From an uncultured Eubacteriales bacterium (lineage in GTDB: Bacteria > Bacillota > Clostridia > Christensenellales > Aristaeellaceae), in contig OMZY01000022.1 in assembly GCA_900315675.1 (NCBI GenBank), positions 1-64,000 on the forward strand: a DNA stretch of 64,000 nucleotides, written 5' to 3'. Within the stretch, counting starts at the first letter, position 1. Each line of letters starts with the position of its first letter. Position numbers and translations under genes: made by a program. Below the pieces are notes generated by a model. The model saw only the letters and a list, made by a program, of their open reading frames with translations. It was not told the origin of the DNA and searched no databases. Of the stretch, positions 35,678 through 43,417 are shown piece by piece.

Positions 35678-36928
35678 GTGAAAAAGGCACTCAGTATAAT
35701 CCTCAGTCTGTGTTTTGTGTTCATCAACATTTCTGCTTATGCCGTAACTACCGGAGAAAGAAATGCTCTTGCCTCAGCCCAAACATACCTTAGTGTAATG
35801 AATTTTTCTTACCAAGGCATCATCGATATGCTGGAATATGAAGGATACTCAGAAACAGAATGCAAATATGCTGCAGACAACTGCGGAGCTGACTGGAATG
35901 AACAAGCTGTCGGGAGTGCACAAACTTATCTGTCAGTCATGTCATTTTCCAGATCTGGTTTAATTGAAATGCTTGAATATGAGGGTTACACGAGTGAGCA
36001 AGCAGAATATGCAGCATCCGTGGTATATGAAGAGGATCAAGCAAAACCAAGCTCCCCTCCGAGTTTAACAAAAGAACCCACCAACAAGCTTGAAACTTCT
36101 GCTACAAACGGTAATATTCAGGAACCTAAAGACGTTAAGGTAGTTACCGTACCAGTTGGTGATTATATTGTTGGAGAAGACATTCCAGCAGGTAGTTATA
36201 CCTTAACTGCCAGCAAATACTCTGTACTGAGGGTATATAAAAACCAGAATTCTAGTTATTACGATGACTCTTATGAAGTTGAAAAGCCATCTTTCCTTGT
36301 TGGACGAGTCAATCTTAAGGACGGAATGATGGTACAAGTAGTATATGCGCCGATGGACTTCTCAACCTACACTGGAATTGATGGTATAGATTTACTTCAG
36401 ACTACTGGACAAGCAACAATTCCTATGGGCGACTATATTGTTGGTGAAGATATTCCTGAAGGTGACTATACTCTTTCATCTGATAAGTATTCTGTTCTTC
36501 GAGTTTATAAGGATTCCTCTTCCGGTTATTATGACGATTCTTATGAGCTCGAAAAGCCAGATTTCATTGTGGGAAAAGTATCATTAAAAAGTGGAATGAA
36601 AGTTCAGGTTGTTTACGGTTCGATGATTATGACAAAATATACTCGTCTTTCGTGCTTTGTTGAGTTAGAGAACAATGGTGAAGCCACCATTCCAGTAGGA
36701 GATTATATTGTTGGTAAAGATATACCTGAAGGTACATATAGTTTGACCTCAACAAAATATTCTGTTTTACGCACATACAAAACCCAAAACTCTAGCTATT
36801 ATGACAATAGCTATGAATGTGAAAAACCAGACTTTAATGTTGGCAAAGTTAAGCTGACAGAAGGAATGTTTATCCAAATTGTTTATGGCTCTATGGATTT
36901 TAAACCTTACCAAGGCTTAGGATTCTAA
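35678..36928 (+). CDS. Ltp-type exported protein with three C-terminal beta repeats
   Basis: A 416-residue exported protein with GTG start (after AAGGGGG). A signal peptide is followed by two Ltp repeats (about 30-70 and 80-118; ASAQTYLSVMNFSYQGIIDMLEYEGY and SAQTYLSVMSFSRSGLIEML), the domain of phage TP-J34 Ltp, which blocks DNA entry of infecting phages. The usual lipobox cysteine is not evident. After a linker come three near-identical 85-residue repeats, each with GDYIVGEDIPxGxYxL, KYSVLRVYK and SSYYDDSYE. Superinfection exclusion is inference, since Ltp domains also occur in chromosomal secreted proteins. Confidence 0.8.
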   Translation: MKKALSIILSLCFVFINISAYAVTTGERNALASAQTYLSVMNFSYQGIIDMLEYEGYSETECKYAADNCGADWNEQAVGSAQTYLSVMSFSRSGLIEMLEYEGYTSEQAEYAASVVYEEDQAKPSSPPSLTKEPTNKLETSATNGNIQEPKDVKVVTVPVGDYIVGEDIPAGSYTLTASKYSVLRVYKNQNSSYYDDSYEVEKPSFLVGRVNLKDGMMVQVVYAPMDFSTYTGIDGIDLLQTTGQATIPMGDYIVGEDIPEGDYTLSSDKYSVLRVYKDSSSGYYDDSYELEKPDFIVGKVSLKSGMKVQVVYGSMIMTKYTRLSCFVELENNGEATIPVGDYIVGKDIPEGTYSLTSTKYSVLRTYKTQNSSYYDNSYECEKPDFNVGKVKLTEGMFIQIVYGSMDFKPYQGLGF

Positions 36929-36978
36929 AGGCTTTGTCTGTTTGCTTTTAAATTAACAAACTTATAGGAGGCATACTA

Positions 36979-37311
36979 ATGAATTGTCCCAAATGTGGTA
37001 GCAACGATGTAAGTGTAAACACCTTTCAGGAAGACAGGGGTTCCATCACAACCTCAAAGACAAAATCAAAGTACAAAGAACAAGGTCATGGTTGTCTATG
37101 GTGGCTAACCATCGGCTGGTGGTGGTGGATTGTGGATCTTCTTTCTTGGATTTTCCTATTCTTCCCTAGATTGATTCTCCGTCTGTTCTCTGCACCGTTC
37201 AAGAAAAAAAGATATAAAGGCACATCTTCAACGGTTAGTACTACCGTGAACAATCTTGGCTATAAAACCATCTGTACCTGTCAGAATTGCGGGCACAGTT
37301 GGAGCAAATAA
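36979..37311 (+). CDS. Small zinc-ribbon membrane protein
   Basis: A 110-residue protein with a split zinc ribbon: CPKCGS at the N-terminus and CTCQNCGHSW at the C-terminus, separated by a very Trp-rich hydrophobic hairpin (CLWWLTIGWWWWIVDLLSW...FLFFPRLILRL). Both cysteine pairs would meet on the cytoplasmic side. Family not named, but this architecture is seen in small Bacillota proteins. AGGAGG precedes the start. Confidence 0.7.
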   Translation: MNCPKCGSNDVSVNTFQEDRGSITTSKTKSKYKEQGHGCLWWLTIGWWWWIVDLLSWIFLFFPRLILRLFSAPFKKKRYKGTSSTVSTTVNNLGYKTICTCQNCGHSWSK

Positions 37312-37338
37312 TACTTTTATATTGAGGAGGAAGAAACT

Positions 37339-38031
37339 ATGAAAAAAGTTATCTCAATGTTGCTTGTCCTGATCCTGCTTTGTGCAACGGTGCCTGCTTT
37401 AGCTGCTGGAAAGCTATCAACGACACAAGAAAACTTCTGGGTCATTTCAAGTTACTGGACATATGCTTATGCTTATGCGAAAGTCGAGAACGTCGGCAAC
37501 AAACCGATCAATGTGAATGCCGGTGTTCTGGAGGTCTATGATGAAAACGGAGATGTTATTACTTCCAGTGATTACCTGAGCACCTATGCTAAATGCCTCC
37601 AACCTGGTGAATACACTTATGTGTCCATTTCCAAAGAAATTGAACTGGCCGAAGATGTTGGAAAACCAGATGACTATATGTTAACAATCACTGGCAAAAC
37701 AGATGACTCTAGCTCTACTCTTCGTCTGCCAGCAGAAAGTCGGCTGTCGCTCGGAGAATCAAACGGCTACTGGAAAGAAGACTATATGTATGCTACTGTC
37801 ACTAATAATACAGATGATATTGTTTACAATATTTCCACTGTCTTTGCCTTACTTGATGAAGAGGGGAAGATACTCTATATTGCTAACGACTCTCTTTACA
37901 ACTCACACGGGTTGACTCCTGGCAGTTCAATTGTTGTCAAAGCAGAGATTTCGTCTTCGTTTATGGACTATTTTTCCGCAAAGAATATTAAACCCACTAC
38001 TGTTGATGTAATTGCATATGTTGACAAATAA
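37339..38031 (+). CDS. Secreted protein with two FxLYD-like domains
   Basis: A 230-residue exported protein with a signal peptide (VISMLLVLILLCATVPALA) and two beta-sandwich halves resembling FxLYD domains (AYAKVENVGNKPINVNAGVL and MYATVTNNTDDIVYNISTVF). Together with the preceding genes it forms an AT-rich group encoding exported products. No catalytic or anchoring motif seen. Confidence 0.68.
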   Translation: MKKVISMLLVLILLCATVPALAAGKLSTTQENFWVISSYWTYAYAYAKVENVGNKPINVNAGVLEVYDENGDVITSSDYLSTYAKCLQPGEYTYVSISKEIELAEDVGKPDDYMLTITGKTDDSSSTLRLPAESRLSLGESNGYWKEDYMYATVTNNTDDIVYNISTVFALLDEEGKILYIANDSLYNSHGLTPGSSIVVKAEISSSFMDYFSAKNIKPTTVDVIAYVDK

Positions 38032-38165
38032 CAACTCGTTCACATCCACGCCAGCAACTCGTTCACATCGACGGTTGAACGTGACAATGTGCCCCCACCT
38101 TCTCGTTAACATCCCGGGAGGCAACTCGTCAACATCAACGATGGCAACTCGTTCACATCCACCAA
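38030..38165. repeat. Five-copy repeat cluster, IS21-like end remnant
   Basis: Five units resembling CAACTCGTTCACATCNACG begin near 38033, 38052, 38092, 38123 and 38144. Read on the minus strand they are TGGATGTGAACGAGTTG, like the multiple terminal repeats of IS21-family ends. No istA or istB gene is present. The first copy begins at the stop codon of the preceding gene. Confidence 0.5.
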
Positions 38166-38202
38166 AGCTAACCAATGAGCTGGGCACATTGGACGTTCAA
38201 CC
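38073..38202. repeat. About 20-bp inverted repeat
   Basis: GGTTGAACGTGACAATGTGCC (38073-38093) is nearly the reverse complement of 38183-38202 (one substitution and one base missing). The arms enclose 89 bases with three of the IS21-like units. Confidence 0.65.
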
Positions 38203-38242
38203 GAATTGCGTACCCTTTTGAGGAAAATCTGCGTACCCCTAA

Positions 38243-38283
38243 AAGCCGCCAGCCTTTTGAAATCAAAGGGTCTGGCGGTTTTG
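38243..38283 (+). terminator. Long stem-loop with T-run
   Basis: GCCGCCAGCCTTTT and AAAGGGTCTGGCGG pair over most of their length and are followed by TTTT. It ends 65 bases before the tRNA gene. Confidence 0.7.
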
Positions 38284-38347
38284 AAAACGGTTTGATGTTT
38301 TGACCAGATCGTGAGGACACCTTGGTAGGAACTTCAAACCGAAGCGT

Positions 38348-38423
38348 GGTGGCATGGCTCAGTCGGTAGAGCACATCGTTCACATCGATGGGGTCGTTGG
38401 TTCGAGTCCAACTGTCACCACCA
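38348..38423 (+). tRNA. tRNA-Val (anticodon CAC)
   Basis: A complete cloverleaf: acceptor GGTGGCA with TGTCACC, D-stem GCTC/GAGC, anticodon stem CATCG/CGATG around TTCACAT (anticodon CAC at 38381-38383), variable loop GGGTC, T-stem GTTGG/CCAAC around TTCGAGT, discriminator A and an encoded CCA. It sits in accessory DNA between two clusters of repeats that resemble its own anticodon arm. Confidence 0.9.
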
Positions 38424-38540
38424 CCCAGAGAAGCTTGAGAAATCAGGCTTCTCTTTCTTTTTGCCCCCGTCCGGGGGTACTCATTTTCTGTACACAAAGT
38501 TCGGTGTGGGCAAGGTGGTGGCTCACCTAATATCCCAAAC

Positions 38541-38578
38541 CTTCGATGTAAACGAAATCGCTGGTCGATGTAAACAAG
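38541..38578. repeat. Two inverted-orientation IS21-like units
   Basis: TTCGATGTAAACGA and TCGATGTAAACAAGG are the opposite orientation of the repeat cluster at 38030-38165 and mirror it across the tRNA gene. Confidence 0.5.
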
Positions 38579-38591
38579 GTGCCGGAAAATG

Positions 38592-38616
38592 GAAAAAGCG
38601 TCACCGAAGTGACGCT
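38592..38616 (-). terminator. Terminator of the leftward gene pair
   Basis: On the minus strand: AGCGTCAC-TTCG-GTGACGCT then TTTTTCC, ten bases after the stop codon at 38626. Confidence 0.8.
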
Positions 38617-38625
38617 CCTGGTCGA

Positions 38626-39171
38626 TTATTGATCATCCGTTACGCTGGCAACCGCTGCATCCGTGCGGATCAGGAAATCCATAGGAAGGAATTTCACTGG
38701 CACGTAATCAAGCATGGGCTTTTCGATCAATTCCCCTGTTTCGGCATTGATTAGAATCCCGATCTCCCGGGGTACTGACTGGTTTACTTTGCTGAAAGCC
38801 TGATCGAGTTCCTTATGATATCTGTCCATTGCGGCATCTGATTCATATTCTTTTTCAGTATACGAATGTGTCCTCAACCCGAAGAACCAGACAGGATTAT
38901 CATCCAATACATAATATGCCGACACCCAGATTTTGAACATTCCAGGCATATCGTCTGTCCACCCTTCTGCCTCAGCGAGCTGTTTCATGCCTGCCTGACG
39001 CGCTTCTGGATAGTCCAATACAGTATCAGGCGGAACTGTGATCCCTAATTCGATTACTTTAAGATATCGCAGCTTGAACGTGACGTACTGGCCTGTTTTA
39101 ACTGTGAGGACAGTTATCTTCTGCTTGCGAATGTAACAACAAAGTGGACTGAAAAACTTGCAGGTCTTCAT
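38626..39171 (-). CDS. Unrecognised protein, second gene of leftward pair
   Basis: A 181-residue protein with no recognised family. It has no signal peptide; the first 45 residues are basic, and the rest is mixed alpha/beta (MFKIWVSAYYVLDDNPVWFF, EIGILINAETGELIEKPML). The NAETGEL phrase resembles PepSY-type beta hairpins, which is weak evidence. The start lies in an ATGA overlap with the gene at 39168-39446, supporting translation from there and coupled expression. Confidence 0.6.
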   Translation of the reverse strand: MKTCKFFSPLCCYIRKQKITVLTVKTGQYVTFKLRYLKVIELGITVPPDTVLDYPEARQAGMKQLAEAEGWTDDMPGMFKIWVSAYYVLDDNPVWFFGLRTHSYTEKEYESDAAMDRYHKELDQAFSKVNQSVPREIGILINAETGELIEKPMLDYVPVKFLPMDFLIRTDAAVASVTDDQ

Positions 39172-39446
39172 GACCCGGTCATTTCCGATGAATGGACCTG
39201 GAAAAGATCCTCTTCACGTTCGGGCTCGATCAGGAAGTCCCCGTACAGGACGGTCAGGTCAAGAAACGTCCGGCTGTCGCTGGAGCGGTCCCCGCCGGTA
39301 GGGCCTGTGGTTCCGGCCTCCACCCGGAGAACAGCGTCCTCCGTATGTACCTGCCGTTCGAAGGTGTCAACCACGACACCTTTTTCTTCCTCCATATCTG
39401 TCGTAGTGGTGAGCTGCCGTCTGCTTATACAGGTGAGTCTCTGCAC
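39168..39446 (-). CDS. Unrecognised small protein, first gene of leftward pair
   Basis: A 92-residue protein starting at GTG, 11 bases after AAAGGAG. The region DTFERQVHTEDAVLRVEAGTTGPTGGD followed by TFLDLTVLYGDFLIEPERE looks like a small beta-rich phage or plasmid protein; no name given. Its upstream region carries a 44-bp element that is also found, inverted, ahead of the gene at 40441. Confidence 0.55.
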   Translation of the reverse strand: MQRLTCISRRQLTTTTDMEEEKGVVVDTFERQVHTEDAVLRVEAGTTGPTGGDRSSDSRTFLDLTVLYGDFLIEPEREEDLFQVHSSEMTGS

Positions 39447-39472
39447 ATGGTTCCCGGCTCCTTTCCTCGCGT

Positions 39473-39516
39473 GTTCACTCTCTTACGTTCAGATGGGAGC
39501 CCATTTTTACAGTGAA
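39473..39516 (-). promoter_or_regulatory. Shared regulatory element, leftward copy
   Basis: On the minus strand the core reads ACTGTAAAA, then a variable stretch, then CCATCTGAACGTAAG and GAGTGA; the same words occur in the same order at 40355-40400 on the plus strand. It lies 27 bases upstream of the GTG at 39446. Confidence 0.55.
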
Positions 39517-39593
39517 TTCGGATTTTTCTTCTGTTGCTGCGGAGATAGTCTGAAGGAGGCAATTACATCACAGCGAATAAGTAATAAGAAGGG

Positions 39594-40286
39594 ATGGTGA
39601 TCGAATTGGCAAAGTGTAAAAGGTGCGGCAAATCAGGATTATTCTTGCGAACAAACAGTCAAGGGCTATGCAAGGATTGTACTGAGAACGACAAGCTCAT
39701 AAAAACAGATGTGAAAAAATATCTTTACAAAACCGACGCCTCATATAGGAAGGCGACCGATGAACTGGATCATCAAGACAGACTGCTCAAAGTCGCGCTA
39801 AAAGCTCGTGACCAGTATAAAATTGATGGCGATTGTGATAAGGCGATTTCGGAATATGAAAAAGTAATGATAGAAGCTACTCCGCCACTAAAATCAAATG
39901 CCCACGCAATGTTTCTATTAGATCTGTACCTTAAAGCTGGATATAACAACAAAGCATGGGGATATACTAATAAGCTCATTCAAGCCCATGGCTTAGACAT
40001 CGATAAAATCAGAAAATACCAGGCAAAAATCCTGAAAAAGGAAGAGAAGCACGCTGAAGCAATAAAAATGCTAATGCTACACCATCTTGCAAAATCAAAA
40101 TGGAATAACACTTTTAACAGGGAAGCATTTATTAAGGATATAATGCCATCAATAAAGAAACTTAAATGGGCTCCTGAAGACGCTGATACGCTTGCTGATA
40201 TGGTTTCCGCACAAGTGAAGGCAAAGGATTACAAAGAATCAGCATTAACTAGCAAGTACAGCGAATATGTTAAGGCTCACGCATGA
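39594..40286 (+). CDS. Zinc-ribbon and TPR-like protein
   Basis: A 230-residue protein. CKRCGKSGLFLRTNSQGLCKDC is a four-cysteine zinc ribbon; the rest is helical with TPR-like pairs (YEKVMIEATPPLKSNAHAMF, NNKAWGYTNKLIQAHGL, HAEAIKMLMLHHLAKSKW). Such proteins are common in Bacillota as unnamed accessory genes. Start uncertain: ATG 39594, GTG 39597 or TTG 39606, the last giving MAKCKRCG. AT-rich compared with both neighbours and placed between two inverted copies of a regulatory element, so probably a later insertion. Confidence 0.7.
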   Translation: MVIELAKCKRCGKSGLFLRTNSQGLCKDCTENDKLIKTDVKKYLYKTDASYRKATDELDHQDRLLKVALKARDQYKIDGDCDKAISEYEKVMIEATPPLKSNAHAMFLLDLYLKAGYNNKAWGYTNKLIQAHGLDIDKIRKYQAKILKKEEKHAEAIKMLMLHHLAKSKWNNTFNREAFIKDIMPSIKKLKWAPEDADTLADMVSAQVKAKDYKESALTSKYSEYVKAHA

Positions 40287-40311
40287 ACCTATACACAGAG
40301 GAGATTCAACG

Positions 40312-40338
40312 CCCTGCCAAATACGGCAGGGTTTTTTT
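40312..40338 (+). terminator. Terminator after zinc-ribbon/TPR gene
   Basis: CCCTGCC and GGCAGGG around AAATAC, followed by seven Ts. Confidence 0.88.
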
Positions 40339-40354
40339 AATGCGGAAATTTCCA

Positions 40355-40400
40355 CTTTTACTGTAAAATCGCCCCTCCATCTGAACGTAAGGGAGTGAGC
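40355..40400 (+). promoter_or_regulatory. Shared regulatory element, rightward copy
   Basis: CTTTTACTGTAAAA, then CCATCTGAACGTAAGGGAG and TGAGC; inverted relative of 39473-39516. It precedes the phage replication genes starting at 40441. A sigma-70 box pair is not obvious, so it may be a phage-specific control site. Confidence 0.55.
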
Positions 40401-40440
40401 CGGTCAGAGAGGCATCACTCAGGGAAGGAGGTAAAGTCCC

Positions 40441-40761
40441 ATGACAAAGAAGGACAAGGCGACTCTCGTTGAGGGGCTGAAACGGATCTGCGCGGATGTG
40501 GCCATATTGGTCAGTCTGTTTGAAGACGATGAAGCCCCGGGGAAGCAGGACACGCCCGCCGAGGAAGAGCCCAAGGCTCCCGCAAAGGTGTACACCTACG
40601 AGGAAGTCAGGGCGATTCTGGCGGAGAAGTCCAGGACTGGGTTCCGAGCGGAAGTGAAAGCGCTGTTGACCAAGCACGGCGTGACACAGCTCTCCGATGT
40701 GAAGGAACCGGATGTATTTGCGGCCATCGTAGCAGAAGCGGAGGGAATTGGAGTTGGCTAA
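40441..40761 (+). CDS. Short phage protein preceding DUF2800 gene
   Basis: A 106-residue protein: a helical N-terminus (EGLKRICADVAILVSLFED), an acidic Pro-rich linker, and a C-terminal helical domain (YTYEEVRAILAEKSRTGFRAE, LLTKHGVTQLSDV) resembling the lid of rho/SAP-like folds. Small proteins like this regularly precede DUF2800 in clostridial phages and have been labelled rrp5-like without functional basis. AAGGAGG precedes the ATG; it overlaps the next gene. Confidence 0.75.
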   Translation: MTKKDKATLVEGLKRICADVAILVSLFEDDEAPGKQDTPAEEEPKAPAKVYTYEEVRAILAEKSRTGFRAEVKALLTKHGVTQLSDVKEPDVFAAIVAEAEGIGVG

Positions 40762-41890
40762 GCACGCATTCTTAGCCGCTTCCGCAAGTGACCGATGGCT
40801 CCACTGCCCTCCATCCGCGAAGCTGTGCGCACAAGAAGAAGACCAGGGAAGTCCCTACGCGCAGCAGGGAACGGACGCGCACGAGCTCTGCCAGTACCTG
40901 CTTGAAAAAGGGCTGGGCAGAAATGTGAAGGATCCGACCGAAGACCTGACATGGTATGACGCAGAAATGCGGGAAGCCGCCGAAGGCTACGCTTCCTTCG
41001 TACTGGGTCAGGTGGAAGAAGCCAAAGCCCTGTGCCCCGATCCGATGGTCTGCGTTGAACAGACCGTGGATTTCTCCAAATGGGTGGAGCACGGGTTCGG
41101 CACGGCGGATGCCCTGATTGTGGCGGACGACCTGCTGTACATCACGGATTTCAAGTACGGGGTCGGATGCCTGGTCAGCGCGTCGGGCGAGGATGGAACC
41201 GGAAATAGTCAGCTGAAATGCTACGCGCTTGGAGCGCTGGACACATTCGGAAACCTGTTTGATATCAAGCGGATCAGGCTTTCGATCTACCAGCCCCGGC
41301 GGGAAAACATCGATACATTCGAGCTGACGAAGGATGACCTGCTGAAATGGGCAGATGAGGTTCTGGCACCGATCGCCAAGCTGGCCTACGAGGGTCAGGG
41401 CGAGTTTGAGGCCGGGGATCACTGCCAGTTCTGCAAGGTGAAGGCAACCTGCCGGAAACGGGCCGAGTACGCCATGGAGCTGGCAAAGTACGAATTTGCT
41501 GAAGGGCCTACGCTGGAACCGGATGAGATCGCGGAGATTCTGCCGCAGATCGACACGCTGGTCAGATGGGCGGACGACATCAAAAAGTACGCGCTGAACC
41601 AGGCCCTCGCCGGAGTAAAGTTCCCCGGGTACAAACTGGTGGAAGGCAGGAGCAATCGCAAGTACACAGACGAAGCGGCGGTAGCGAGGATCGTGACCGA
41701 AGTAGGATACGATCCCTACGAAAAAACGCTGCTGGGCATCACGGCGATGTCGAAGCAGCTGGGTAAATCAAAGTTTGAAGAACTCCTGGGCGGCTTGGTT
41801 ATCAAGCCTCAGGGAAAACCGGTGTTGGTTCCGAAGAGCGACGATCGCGTGGAATTCAACACAGAACAGCAAGATTTTATGGAGGAATAA
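40754..41890 (+). CDS. DUF2800 phage nuclease-like protein
   Basis: A 378-residue protein of the DUF2800 family, related to Cas4/RecB PD-(D/E)XK nucleases. Visible: HGFGTADALIVADDLLYITDFKYG, with the D and D-x-K active-site pattern, and cysteines near the N-terminus (HCPPSAKLC) and in HCQFCKVKATC, which could hold an iron-sulfur cluster as in Cas4. TTG at 40754 is chosen for its eight-base spacing from GGAGGG. With DUF2815 and the polymerase it forms the conserved early replication/recombination module of many clostridial phages. Confidence 0.85.
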   Translation: MAKHAFLAASASDRWLHCPPSAKLCAQEEDQGSPYAQQGTDAHELCQYLLEKGLGRNVKDPTEDLTWYDAEMREAAEGYASFVLGQVEEAKALCPDPMVCVEQTVDFSKWVEHGFGTADALIVADDLLYITDFKYGVGCLVSASGEDGTGNSQLKCYALGALDTFGNLFDIKRIRLSIYQPRRENIDTFELTKDDLLKWADEVLAPIAKLAYEGQGEFEAGDHCQFCKVKATCRKRAEYAMELAKYEFAEGPTLEPDEIAEILPQIDTLVRWADDIKKYALNQALAGVKFPGYKLVEGRSNRKYTDEAAVARIVTEVGYDPYEKTLLGITAMSKQLGKSKFEELLGGLVIKPQGKPVLVPKSDDRVEFNTEQQDFMEE

Positions 41891-41894
41891 CATT

Positions 41895-42464
41895 ATGAGT
41901 AAGGTTTCTAATCCGACAAAGGTCATCACTGGCAAGCACACTGTTTTCTCTTACCTGACCGTCAATGAGCCGAAGGTCCCGCTGGGCGGCGGCACCCCGA
42001 AGTACAGCGTCTCCCTGATCATCCCGAAGTCCGATACTGTGACCGTGGAGAAGATCAAAGCCGCGATTCAGGCCGCCTACGACGAGGGACAGGGCAAGCT
42101 GAAGGGCAACTCCAAGACCGTCCCGGCACTGAAGGATCTGAAGACCCCGCTGCGTGACGGCGACAAGGAGCGCAAGGGCGACGAAGCCTACGCCAACGCC
42201 TGGTTCATCAACGCCAACAGCACCACCAAGCCCGGCGTTGTGGACGCTGACCGGAATCCGATTCTGGACAGCAGCGAGCTGTACTCCGGCATCATCGGGC
42301 GGGCGTCGATTTCCTTCTACGCCTTCAACAGCAACGGCAACCGGGGCATCGCCTGCGGGCTGAACAACCTGCAGAAGCTGGCTGACGGCACTCCGTTGGG
42401 CGGTCACAGCCGCGCCGAGGATGACTTCGCCGACGACGATGACGACGAGGATTTCCTGGGCTGA
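41895..42464 (+). CDS. DUF2815 phage single-stranded DNA-binding protein
   Basis: A 189-residue OB-fold protein of the DUF2815 family, to which the Enc34 phage SSB belongs. Features: SKVSNPTKVITGKHTVFSYL start, VPLGGGTPKYSVSLIIPKSD, the conserved GDEAYANAWFINANS and SELYSGIIGRASISFYAF, and a strongly acidic C-terminal tail (EDDFADDDDDEDFLG) as in SSBs that recruit partners. Start follows GGAGGAATAACATT. Predicted to protect ssDNA during phage replication. Confidence 0.88.
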   Translation: MSKVSNPTKVITGKHTVFSYLTVNEPKVPLGGGTPKYSVSLIIPKSDTVTVEKIKAAIQAAYDEGQGKLKGNSKTVPALKDLKTPLRDGDKERKGDEAYANAWFINANSTTKPGVVDADRNPILDSSELYSGIIGRASISFYAFNSNGNRGIACGLNNLQKLADGTPLGGHSRAEDDFADDDDDEDFLG

Positions 42465-42474
42465 AAACGACAAA

Positions 42475-42500
42475 GGGGTGGCGGACAACACCGCCACCCC
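42475..42500 (+). terminator. GC-rich hairpin without T-run
   Basis: A perfect 10-bp stem, GGGGTGGCGG with CCGCCACCCC, after the DUF2815 stop. With no T-run it may stabilise the upstream mRNA rather than terminate. Confidence 0.5.
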
Positions 42501-42532
42501 GACAACGACAAATATGAATGAGGTGAAAAATC

Positions 42533-42733
42533 ATGGAATCCAGTACCATTACCATCAGTCAGCTGGCTGATCTGATCATTGTTGCCTGTTTCTTCATTGC
42601 TGGTTACGTTTCGGTTCTGTACCTTCTCGGAGAAGCAATCTCCGCAGTGATGGATTTCATCCGGGACAAGCGGAAAGCCCGGAAGGAGCGTAAGGCCAAA
42701 GAAAAGGAGCAGGCCGAAACACAGGAAGCCTGA
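42533..42733 (+). CDS. Small single-pass membrane protein
   Basis: A 66-residue protein: one transmembrane helix (LIIVACFFIAGYVSVLYLLG) and a highly charged cytoplasmic tail (RDKRKARKERKAKEKEQAE). No family recognised. GAGGTG precedes the ATG. It sits between the ssDNA-binding and polymerase genes of the phage module. Confidence 0.6.
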   Translation: MESSTITISQLADLIIVACFFIAGYVSVLYLLGEAISAVMDFIRDKRKARKERKAKEKEQAETQEA

Positions 42734-42793
42734 TCCCACTACCAGCGGCAGGAGCTATCCTCCTGCTGCCGCTTTATCTTCGGAGGAATGACT

Positions 42794-43417
42794 ATGATAC
42801 AGAACCTGAGTATCGACCTGGAGACGAGATCCAGCGTTGATATCGTGAAAAGCAGTGTATACCGTTACGCTGAATCTGACGATTTTGACATTTTGCTCTT
42901 CGGCGTTTCCGTTAATCACGGCCCGATCACGGTGTACGATCTCCAGCAGGGAGATACGGTTCCGGCGGAGATTCTGAAGGCGCTGACGGACGACACCGTA
43001 GAGAAATGGGCATATAACAGCAGTTTCGAGCGGGTCTGCCTGTCCGTCTGGCTTCGCCGGAAGCATCCTGAATTCTTCTCTTCCTACGGTGACGGTCAGT
43101 ACCTTGACCCTTCCGCATGGAAGTGTTCCCTGGTACTGGGTATTTACAACGGCCTGCCCCTCGGGCTGGAGAAAGTCGGTGCCGTTCTCGGCTTTGAGGA
43201 GCAGAAGCTGAAGGAAGGCAAAGAACTGATCCGGTTTTTCTGCACTCCCAGCCGTACCAGCGGAAGGGCGTGGAACCTGCCGGAGCATGCGCCGGAGAAA
43301 TGGGACCTGTTCAAACGCTACAATGAACGGGACGTGCAGGTGGAACTGCAGATACAGGAACGGCTCAGCAAATATCCGGTTCCGGATTTTGTCTGGGAGG
43401 AATACCATCAGGATTAG
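42794..43417 (+). CDS. Family-A DNA polymerase, 3'-5' exonuclease part (ends at in-frame TAG)
   Basis: The 207-residue N-terminal part of a phage polymerase I. Exonuclease motifs are intact: Asp8 and Glu10 in SIDLETRS, WAYNSSFERV (ExoII) and YNERDVQVE (ExoIII). The frame stops at TAG (43415-43417) after EEYHQD and continues in the same frame at once with the polymerase domain; related proteins have a glutamine at about this point, so a CAG-to-TAG change explains the break. Start at 42794 gives seven bases from CGGAGGA, unlike the ATG at 42788. Confidence 0.8.
   Translation: MIQNLSIDLETRSSVDIVKSSVYRYAESDDFDILLFGVSVNHGPITVYDLQQGDTVPAEILKALTDDTVEKWAYNSSFERVCLSVWLRRKHPEFFSSYGDGQYLDPSAWKCSLVLGIYNGLPLGLEKVGAVLGFEEQKLKEGKELIRFFCTPSRTSGRAWNLPEHAPEKWDLFKRYNERDVQVELQIQERLSKYPVPDFVWEEYHQD

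Noticed and set aside
38030-38165. CRISPR array made of the CTCGTTCACATC repeats
   Set aside because: Units are too short, unevenly spaced (19-40 bases) and without spacers of equal length; copies also occur inverted nearby and no cas gene is present.
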